This document shows positions 35,201-41,982 of a stretch of 64,000 bases of DNA, piece after piece. The position numbers and the translations under genes were made by a program. This DNA is from an uncultured Rhodospirillales bacterium (GTDB lineage: Bacteria; Pseudomonadota; Alphaproteobacteria; Rhodospirillales; UBA2165): positions 1,240,001 through 1,304,000 of the forward strand of contig CAJXKD010000001.1 of the NCBI GenBank assembly GCA_913055735.1. Direction: 5' to 3'. The notes below the pieces were generated by a model. That model ran no database searches, was not told where the DNA came from, and worked only from the letters and a program-made list of their open reading frames with translations. Each line of letters opens with the position of its first letter. The first letter of the stretch is position 1.

Positions 35201-35512
35201 CCCTCCGGCGGCACGGTCACCATCGACGCAGAATCCGCGGGAAACTCACTAACGGTTTCCGTGACCGACACTGGCATCGGCATGGACAGAGAAGAGAAGA
35301 CCAAGGCGTTGGAATGGTTCGGCCGTTCCGCCATGGCAGCGCGTTTAAACGAAGGAACCGGCCTCGGCCTGCCCCTTGCCCATCAATTGGTGAAAGAGCA
35401 TGGCGGACGCATGGTCATCAAGAGCAAACCGGGGAAAGGCACGCGCGTCACGATCTGGCTGCCCGGTGAGCGCGTTGTCCATCCCTCGCGGATGGCCCAA
35501 ACCGTTCACTAA
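32219..35512 (+). CDS. Multi-PAS hybrid-less sensor histidine kinase
   Basis: 1097 residues. Two transmembrane helices (about 15-37 and 48-70) leave almost no periplasmic loop. Six successive PAS-like modules follow (roughly 85-860; each recognisable by endings such as [10 protein letters not shown] and [11 protein letters not shown]). The HisKA box is [21 protein letters not shown], with N-box [14 protein letters not shown] and [12 protein letters not shown]. No receiver domain is present and no response regulator is adjacent, so the partner is elsewhere. Three ATGs occur in a row at 32219, 32222 and 32225. The several PAS modules suggest internal or redox/small-ligand sensing. Confidence 0.9.
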   Translation: [1097 protein letters not shown]

Positions 35513-35525
35513 ACACCGAATATAT

Positions 35526-35693
35526 TCAGCGTACGTTGATTTCCGTTTCTTCAGCGATCAATTGCGGCGCTCCGTGGGCTCGGTTGTTCCACATGGCGAC
35601 CGCCGTCACCCCCAACGCAACGATCAGGACAAACAGGATCCTAACCAATTTTCTTCCCCGTTTTTTTCTGTTTCCCGCAACGCTTCTCAGCAC
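35526..35693 (-). CDS. Small single-pass membrane protein (predicted, unrecognised)
   Basis: A 55-residue frame from GTG 35693. A basic N-terminus (NRKKRGRK) is followed by one hydrophobic helix, LVRILFVLIVALGVTAVAMW, and a short polar tail ending ETEINVR. The positive-inside charge pattern and a CtrA-like box 22 nt upstream of the start support a real gene. No strong Shine-Dalgarno is seen, and the family is not recognised. It ends 14 nt from the convergent kinase stop. Confidence 0.5.
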   Translation of the reverse strand: MLRSVAGNRKKRGRKLVRILFVLIVALGVTAVAMWNNRAHGAPQLIAEETEINVR

Positions 35694-35714
35694 GCTACAT
35701 ATCTGGGTAGATCC

Positions 35715-35730
35715 TTAACCAAAGGTTAAC
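35715..35730. promoter_or_regulatory. CtrA-like box TTAA-N7-TTAAC
   Basis: TTAACCAAAGGTTAAC matches the full CtrA consensus TTAA-N7-TTAAC and is nearly palindromic. It is 22 nt upstream of the small membrane ORF and about 165 nt upstream of the coiled-coil protein gene. Confidence 0.5.
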
Positions 35731-35895
35731 AACGCCATTTCCCAAACGCCCATCCGCATGTGTGACGGTCCGGTGACGGCCATCGTAGCCCCTAACATCG
35801 CTGGCGAAATCGGGGTAGCATGTCGCAGGCTAAATACATAAGCGTTAGATAAAGACGCAATGCCATGGCTTTAAATGCTTTGGGGGAGATGAACG

Positions 35896-36495
35896 GTGGA
35901 CGTTAAACCGCAAATCGTCATTTGCTCGCTTGCCCTGCTGGCGGCTTTTTTGACCATTGAGCGACCGGCGCAAGCACAATCGGCCGCTCCGGTCGCGGAC
36001 GAAAAAACATATCGCGAAACCCAACAACTTATCGACAGGACGCAAGCGCGGCTTGACGGAATCAACCAAGCGAACGCTACGCGGACGCTGGAAATCAAGG
36101 AGCTCCACAACAAGGTCAACGAAGTGATCGGCATGATCACCAAACAGAAGGAGGACAACGTCAATCTGAATAGCGAGGTGGGTGTGCTCAATCAGCTACT
36201 GACGGTGGAACGGCAAACGACGGCCGGATTGCGCCGGGAACTGGATGCGACGCGGAAATCTCTGAACACCACTTCTTCGGAAAATCAGGACCTCGCCAAA
36301 GATCTCAAAAGCGCGCAGCTCACGATCCGGTCCCAACGGCGAACGCTCCAATCGCTGGAGCGCCGCGTCGATGCCCTCAACAGGGAGCTCGGCTCATTGA
36401 AAAGCGCTTTGGCGAACGAGCGCGCGGCGCGACTGAAAGCAGAACGATCGATACCGCCTGCCGTGCCACCCATCGGTGTTCGCCCACTTCAATAG
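35896..36495 (+). CDS. Exported coiled-coil protein, function unknown
   Basis: 199 residues: an N-terminal signal peptide (hydrophobic IVICSLALLAAFL, likely cleavage after AQA near residue 27), then almost entirely heptad-like coiled coil from about 35 to 185, rich in Glu, Arg, Leu and Gln, ending in PPAVPPIGV. The start is GTG with GGGGAG about 8 nt upstream. It should be periplasmic. The end overlaps the convergent acyl-CoA dehydrogenase by 7 bp. No enzyme motif is visible. Confidence 0.75.
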   Translation: MDVKPQIVICSLALLAAFLTIERPAQAQSAAPVADEKTYRETQQLIDRTQARLDGINQANATRTLEIKELHNKVNEVIGMITKQKEDNVNLNSEVGVLNQLLTVERQTTAGLRRELDATRKSLNTTSSENQDLAKDLKSAQLTIRSQRRTLQSLERRVDALNRELGSLKSALANERAARLKAERSIPPAVPPIGVRPLQ

Positions 36496-37661
36496 GAGCG
36501 CGGCATGCCGAGAACGTGCTCCGCCAGATAGGCGAGAATGAGATTGGTGGAAACAGGCGCCACCTGATACAGCCGGGTTTCACGGAACTTCCGTTCAACG
36601 TCGTATTCCTCGGCAAAACCGAAACCGCCCAATGTCTGCAGACAAGCGTCGCCTGCCTGCCAAGACGCCTCCGAGGCGAGCAACTTCGCCATGTTGGCTT
36701 GCGGACCGCATGAATTGCCCGCGTCGAACAATTCCGCCGCCCGGCGCGCCATGAGCGCCGCCGCCTCGGTCGCCGCATAGGCCCGCGCGATGGGAAACTG
36801 CACACCCTGGTTCTGACCGATCGGCCGATCGAAAACCGTCCGGTCCGACGCATAGCGGGCTGCCGTCTCGACGAACCATCGCGCATCGCCGAGACATTCC
36901 CCGGCTATTAGGATACGTTCCGCGTTCATGCCATCGAGAATGTAGCGGAAACCTTTACCTTCCTCGCCGATCAGGCTGTCGGCGGGAATGCGGAGATTGT
37001 CGAAAAACACTTCCGTCGTCGCATGATTGATCATGGTGCGAATCGGCCGGATCGTCAGACCGTTGCCGCGCGCCGATTGCATATCGATCAAGAACACCGA
37101 AAGTCCCTCGTGCCGCTTGGCGTCGGCTTCTCGGGGGCTGGTGCGGGCCAACAGCAGCATGAGATCGGAATGTTCGGCGCGGGATGTCCACACCTTTTGG
37201 CCGTCAACGATATAGCCATCGCCGTCACGCCGGGCCGTGGTACGGATACGGGTCGCGTCCGAGCCGCTGGTGGGTTCGGTGACACCGAAAGCCTGAAGCC
37301 GAACATCGCCCGCGGCAATGCCGGGAAGATGGGCCTTCTTCTGCGCCTCGCTGCCATACCGCAAGACCGTTCCCATCATGTACATCTGGGCGTGACATGC
37401 CGCAGCATTTCCACCCGAACGATGAACCTCCTCGACGATCGTCGCAGCCTCGGCAATCCCCAGTCCGCTGCCGCCATAGGTTTCCGGAATGAGCGCGGCG
37501 AGGAATCCGGCCTTTGTCATGGCCGAAGCGAAATCCTCCGGATAGCATCGCTCCCGATCCAATTCACGCCAATAGGTGCCGGGAAAGTCGGCACACAATG
37601 CACGGACCGAGGCCCGAATTTCCGGAAATTCCTGATCATCCGACGGGATAAAAGCTGACAT
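36489..37661 (-). CDS. Acyl-CoA dehydrogenase family protein
   Basis: 390 residues with the ACAD signatures FGVTEPTSGSDATR and DGQKVWTSRAEHSDL, and a C-terminal flavin-domain block LQTLGGFGFAEEYDVERKFRE. The usual C-terminal catalytic Glu segment (YEGT) is replaced by VAPVS, but E248 in MNAERILIA lies where isovaleryl-CoA dehydrogenase carries its base. The enzyme should oxidise an acyl-CoA to the enoyl-CoA via FAD and ETF. ATG 37661 (MSAFIPSDDQ) is preferred over the longer frame from 37697. The acyl substrate is not resolvable. Confidence 0.88.
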   Translation of the reverse strand: MSAFIPSDDQEFPEIRASVRALCADFPGTYWRELDRERCYPEDFASAMTKAGFLAALIPETYGGSGLGIAEAATIVEEVHRSGGNAAACHAQMYMMGTVLRYGSEAQKKAHLPGIAAGDVRLQAFGVTEPTSGSDATRIRTTARRDGDGYIVDGQKVWTSRAEHSDLMLLLARTSPREADAKRHEGLSVFLIDMQSARGNGLTIRPIRTMINHATTEVFFDNLRIPADSLIGEEGKGFRYILDGMNAERILIAGECLGDARWFVETAARYASDRTVFDRPIGQNQGVQFPIARAYAATEAAALMARRAAELFDAGNSCGPQANMAKLLASEASWQAGDACLQTLGGFGFAEEYDVERKFRETRLYQVAPVSTNLILAYLAEHVLGMPRSY

Positions 37662-37787
37662 GCGGCGGAGCTTACTGCACCGCACCGGGGAGACCAATGC
37701 CCAGCTGTACCATTTCCCACAAATGGTGACTTGCGCCCCCGCACTTGGCGCTTACAGTCGGCGTAACGATACACCAGGGAGGCTTCT

Positions 37788-38090
37788 ATGGCCGAATACG
37801 CAATTTTTCTGACCGCAAAGATCAAGCCGGGTGCCCGGGACGAGGTTTTATCCCTGATTTCAGAGAATGCCCGGGGCGCCCGGAATGACGAACCGGGATG
37901 CCGGACCTTCGACGTCCTCGTATCGCCCGATGATCCCGATACCATCCATGCCTATGAAGTTTACGACGACGCCGATGCCTTCGAGGCGCACCATCAAGCG
38001 CCCCATTTCAAAAAATTCATCGACGCCATCGCCGGCAAGATCGAAAGCCGAACCGTCGTACAATGCGAACGAGTCGATATTTCCAAATAA
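37788..38090 (+). CDS. ABM-domain monooxygenase-like protein, copy 1
   Basis: A 100-residue dimeric alpha/beta-barrel (ABM, YgiN-like) protein with the EPGCRTFDVLVSPDDP core and EVYDDADAFEAHHQAPHF. Relatives are quinol/heme monooxygenases or small-ligand binding proteins. It is followed 22 nt later by a close paralog. Divergent from the acyl-CoA dehydrogenase. Confidence 0.85.
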   Translation: MAEYAIFLTAKIKPGARDEVLSLISENARGARNDEPGCRTFDVLVSPDDPDTIHAYEVYDDADAFEAHHQAPHFKKFIDAIAGKIESRTVVQCERVDISK

Positions 38091-38112
38091 GATCAATTCA
38101 GGAGAGGAACAG

Positions 38113-38415
38113 GTGAGCGAATTCACGATCTTCGTGACCATCACGGTCAAACCCGGTTGCCGCGACAAGGTATTGTCACTGCTCAAAGAAAATGCCCGGG
38201 GCGCCCGAGCCGACGAACCGGGATGCCGGACCTTCGACGTCCTCGTATCGCCCGAGGATCCCGATATCCTGCACGCCTACGAAGTGTATGACGACGAAGC
38301 GGCTTTCCAGGCGCATCGCGATTCGCCGCACTTCCAGGCTTGGTCCGCGGCATCGGGAGACATGATCGATGGCCGCAATGTCGTTCGGGCGGGCCGCGTC
38401 GATATTCATTCTTAA
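38113..38415 (+). CDS. ABM-domain monooxygenase-like protein, copy 2
   Basis: A 100-residue paralog of the preceding gene, starting at GTG 38113 behind GGAGAGG. A 44-nt block encoding EPGCRTFDVLVSP is identical in both copies at the same codon positions, while the N-terminal and C-terminal parts have diverged. Tandem duplication, possibly followed by gene conversion, explains this. The two may form heterodimers. Confidence 0.85.
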   Translation: MSEFTIFVTITVKPGCRDKVLSLLKENARGARADEPGCRTFDVLVSPEDPDILHAYEVYDDEAAFQAHRDSPHFQAWSAASGDMIDGRNVVRAGRVDIHS

Positions 38416-38565
38416 TCGCCAGCGCGTACAGAACGCCGCTGCGCACCTCAACAGATACTTTCAGAGACAGAGATCGGATCAATCTTCGTTGAATCAGTTC
38501 AAATCTAGTGCTTTCCAGCGAGCGACATTTGACCCCCATGTTGCGCCCTTAGGGCATTTCTCGGA

Positions 38566-38588
38566 GGGGATAACAGGGGAATATCCCC
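38566..38588. terminator. Possible bidirectional hairpin between convergent genes
   Basis: GGGGATA and TATCCCC arms (7 bp) around a 9-nt loop, in the 183-nt gap between the ABM pair and the convergent kinase. A shorter GCCC-TTA-GGGC dyad lies just upstream at 38545-38555. Neither has a clear U-run. Confidence 0.3.
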
Positions 38589-38598
38589 GGCAGTTTGC

Positions 38599-40188
38599 TT
38601 ATTGCGCTGCCGGTCGATTTACACCCGCCACACGCCAAGCCGGCAATATCACAGCTACAGTGGTGCCTTGACCAACCACACTGTCGATATCCAAACGACC
38701 GCCATGCAACTTCGTCAACGTCTTGCAAATATAGAGTCCCAACCCGACGCCGTCGTGATTCCGGTCTACGCTTGTCCAGGCGTCTTTGGTAAACGGATCG
38801 AACACGGTTCTGAGCTTTTCCGGTGAAATGCCGACACCCGTATCTCGTACTTCAATCACGAGTTCGCAGGTGCCGCTTTGATAAGCCCGTAGCGAGACCT
38901 CTCCACCAGGCTCCGTAAACTTCAGGGCATTGTTAAGCAAGTTGAGCACGATTTGCTTGATGCGCAACTCATCGCAGAGAACGGTCGGCGTCGAAATTGA
39001 AAAATTCGATACGAGCGCGACCCCCATTTCCTGGGCGCGCGTCTCCAGCATGCGCTGACAACGTATCAACGTTGCCACCACATCGACCTCAGATTCCTCC
39101 AGGTCGAGTTTGTTTAGATCGATTGCCGAGGCATCCAGAATGTCTTCGATGAGTTGCTTGAGATAGACGCCTGATTCGTTGATATCATTTAGATATTCGA
39201 AATACTTTTGATTGCCGTTCAGCGGTCCGAAAATCTGGTGCCTTATGGAGTCCGAAAACCCGATGATAGCGTTCAACGGGGTTCGCAATTCATGGCAAAC
39301 ATTTGCCAGAAATTCGGATTTCGATCGGTCTGCGATGGTTGCTTGTTCCACCGCGCGGCGCAATGCTGCTTCCGTTCGAGCATGCTCTGCTATCTCCCGG
39401 TCCAACTGCAGCACGCTTTTCTTGAAAACGTCGGTTGCCCGGGCGATATCGCCAATCTCGTCCTTACGATCAAGAAGCGGAATCTCCGTATCCCGTCTGC
39501 CGCTTGCAAGGCGGATCAGCGTATCGACGATGGATCGGAAATCACTCGACAGTACGCGCGATGACGCAAGGCCGGCAATCAAAAGCAGCATAACCGCGCC
39601 GGTAACGGCCGCCAGCAACTCGTTGCCCCGTTGGGTCGCGTCATTGGCAACATTGGCAACGGACGCATCGATAAGAAACTCATACCGGTCGAACAGGTTA
39701 AAATAGATTTCGATCAAACTGGAATACGTCCGATTCAGATCGATCATGCTCTCGCGCACCAAATCCGGGTCGACAGCGCGTCGCTTGAACGCTGCACCAA
39801 TTTGATCCGTGTACTGTTCAAGATGGATATCCAGTAGGACGAAAAGTTCCGTCGTCGCCGGATACTTTGCGGAGACATCGCGAATAGGCTGTAATCTTCC
39901 GCGAACTTCCTTGAGAGCACTTGCAAAGCGCTCGCCAGTGACCGCCGCCAACTCGCCGTTCCCCGTCGCAGCGGGCCCTAGAACATTGAACACGTCGACA
40001 TGCAGGTGGGTGATATCCGAATAAAGATGCCGTAGCGGAATCTGAATACGTTGCATGTCATCAGTAACCCGGGCGAGCAACGCATCATGTTTCGAGACTG
40101 TCCAGTACATCCAGCCGGCAATGCCGGTGAATACCATCAACGCAAATACTGGTATGACAAAAAATTGTGCTCGAATGCTTAGTCTCAT
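38599..40188 (-). CDS. Membrane sensor histidine kinase with HAMP
   Basis: 529 residues: TM1 about 7-28, an extracytoplasmic helical sensor region (about 30-185), TM2 about 190-210, HAMP, then HisKA with [19 protein letters not shown] and a HATPase with [16 protein letters not shown] and [12 protein letters not shown]. All catalytic boxes are present. No response regulator is adjacent. The helical sensor resembles four-helix-bundle ligand domains of chemoreceptors, but the ligand is unknown. Confidence 0.9.
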   Translation of the reverse strand: [529 protein letters not shown]

Positions 40189-40535
40189 GGCGCCACAAAA
40201 CCATTGCGTGGGACGCGCCCTTCGACCTCAGCCTTCCGAATTTCATCGAAAACCCTGACGGCAGTTCTAGACGGTACCCGCAGACCAAATATCGCTTTTG
40301 TCTAATGTGGTGATTCACACGCCGGATTGCGAGAAAGCTGGCGGCCGAGGATCTTGGGGAAAAACCGGTGGTCTCGGCCTCCTCTAGCTGGCCGTCGAGA
40401 GCCCCCAATCCGATGGATTCGCAACCGAATATGAAATAGGGGCTTTGCTTTGGTTGATTTCTCGGAGGTATAGGCTAAACAACAGCCCAACAAGGGCCGA
40501 CGGGCCAAGAACCGCTCATCAGGAGGAGCAGTAGA
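40189..40535. other. Divergent intergenic region, kinase / FAH-family gene
   Basis: About 350 bases with no supported gene on either strand. Short frames here show no family resemblance. Promoters of the leftward kinase and the rightward hydrolase are expected. The right end carries AGGAGGAG, a near-perfect ribosome site for the hydrolase. Confidence 0.6.
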
Positions 40536-41387
40536 ATGAAACTCGTCAGTTTCAAACATGGGGGAAAAGCCCACTACGGGATCGTCAAAGGCGACGGGGT
40601 CATCGACGTCACCGACCGGCTTGCCGATCGCTTTACCAGCTTGCTGGATGTGGTCACCGCTGGCGCTCTCTCCGAATTGGCCCCGATCGCGGATCGCGGC
40701 GAACCGACACTGTCCCTGAACGACATCGAGTTTCTGTTCCCTATTACCCATCCGAGCAAGATCTTCGCTATCGGACGAAACTATGGCCAGTATCACGAAG
40801 TCGTCGAAGACGGCGGCGCACCGGAGTACCCGAGCGTTTTCTGCCGCATGCTCAACAGTTTCGTGCCCCATAACGGCGTTATCCTGAAACCGAAGGTTTC
40901 GGACCAGTTGGATTATGAAAACGAGTTGGGCGTCGTCATCGGCAAGCAAGCCCGCCACGTGAAAGAGGAAGATTACCTCGACTACATCGCCGGCTACACC
41001 GTGATCAACGAGGGATCGGTGCGCGATTGGCAGACCAAGGGAACGCAGAACACGCCCGGCAAGAACTTCTACCGATCGGGCAGCATCGGGCCCTGGATGG
41101 TCACCAAGGATGAAATTCCCAGCCTCGACGATCTGCGGATCATCACCCGCCGCAACGGTGAGGTCATGCAGGACGGCACGACGGCCACTATGCTGTGTAA
41201 GATTCCCTTCTTGATTTCACACATATCGAAGTTCACGCAGCTCGAACCCGGCGACATGATCGCCACCGGAAGTCCCGGCGGGTCGATCATCGAACGTCCG
41301 GAAAAAGACTGGCTGAAAGCCGGCGACCAGCTGGAGTTCGAGGTCGAGGGCGTCGGCATTCTCAAAAACACTGTCGCCGACGAGTAA
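40536..41387 (+). CDS. Fumarylacetoacetate hydrolase family protein
   Basis: 283 residues with the FAH-fold core: KIFAIGRNYGQYHEV, YENELGVVIGKQARHV (metal-binding Glu), INEGSVRDWQ, KNFYRSGSIGPWMV and MIATGSPGG. Members hydrolyse or decarboxylate fumarylpyruvate-like products of aromatic degradation, or oxaloacetate. A strong AGGAGGAG precedes the ATG. The extradiol dioxygenase at 29.2 kb could supply a substrate type, but the genes are not linked in an operon. Confidence 0.88.
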   Translation: MKLVSFKHGGKAHYGIVKGDGVIDVTDRLADRFTSLLDVVTAGALSELAPIADRGEPTLSLNDIEFLFPITHPSKIFAIGRNYGQYHEVVEDGGAPEYPSVFCRMLNSFVPHNGVILKPKVSDQLDYENELGVVIGKQARHVKEEDYLDYIAGYTVINEGSVRDWQTKGTQNTPGKNFYRSGSIGPWMVTKDEIPSLDDLRIITRRNGEVMQDGTTATMLCKIPFLISHISKFTQLEPGDMIATGSPGGSIIERPEKDWLKAGDQLEFEVEGVGILKNTVADE

Positions 41388-41418
41388 TCCGGCGGCTCGC
41401 CCAACAAAAAGCGCCTAA

Positions 41419-41739
41419 CTATCCGGGGTGGCCGAGCAGCACGGAAATCTCGTCCGCACTCAATGCCATCTTGAAATCGCTGTTGCGGCGATCCAGCCCG
41501 GATCGGCGATCGGCCTTACGCCGGTCGCCATTGCGCCGCCTGTCTGCGTGTGGACGTAATTGAAAAAGCAGCTGGATGATCTTGGCTATCCCCGAACCGC
41601 CACTGTCACCGGCGTTCTTGTTTCCGGATTTCTTGCCGGTGCGGCGATCCGCACTTGAACGGCGGTCTCCGCTGCAGCGCCGGTCATAAAGCCCCTTTCG
41701 CCGCTCTCTATGCGGCGTCACCGAGAAATGACGCTCCAT
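41419..41739 (-). CDS. Small basic protein with seven DRR motifs
   Basis: 106 residues, family not recognised. Asp-Arg-Arg triplets occur at residues 19, 25, 31, 66, 72, 77 and 83, in two clusters spaced 5-6 apart on either side of a short hydrophobic stretch (IAKIIQLLFQL, 51-61). A low-complexity region rich in Gly, Ser, Asn and Lys lies between the clusters. GGGGAGAGAG directly precedes the ATG, so it is probably translated. It could bind nucleic acid or membrane lipids. It converges on the FAH-family gene. Confidence 0.7.
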   Translation of the reverse strand: MERHFSVTPHRERRKGLYDRRCSGDRRSSADRRTGKKSGNKNAGDSGGSGIAKIIQLLFQLRPHADRRRNGDRRKADRRSGLDRRNSDFKMALSADEISVLLGHPG

Positions 41740-41982
41740 CTCTCTCCCCTTACAGTGCGGCCAGTTTATTTTTGCCCCATTCGGCCGATTTTTTGGCTTT
41801 TTCCGGATCGGAACGGCCCTCCGATGAGGCTACCGGGATCCGCGGATTTACCACTACCGTCGCGATAGAGATTTTACATTACTTCGCGGCTTATGCACGG
41901 AAAAGGAACGGCCATCCTGAAATTTATTTGGGGCCAATTTGCGCCCGGAAGCTTGCGGATTTTTGGCCGAAAAGGTGGAATT

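Larger units (their letters stand above)
35513..35895. other. Intergenic region with a small membrane ORF and a CtrA-like box
   Basis: About 380 bases after the kinase. The minus strand encodes a probable 55-residue membrane protein (35526-35693). A CtrA-like site lies at 35715-35730. From 35731 to 35895 only a leader for the coiled-coil protein gene is apparent, ending in GGGGGAG. Confidence 0.6.
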
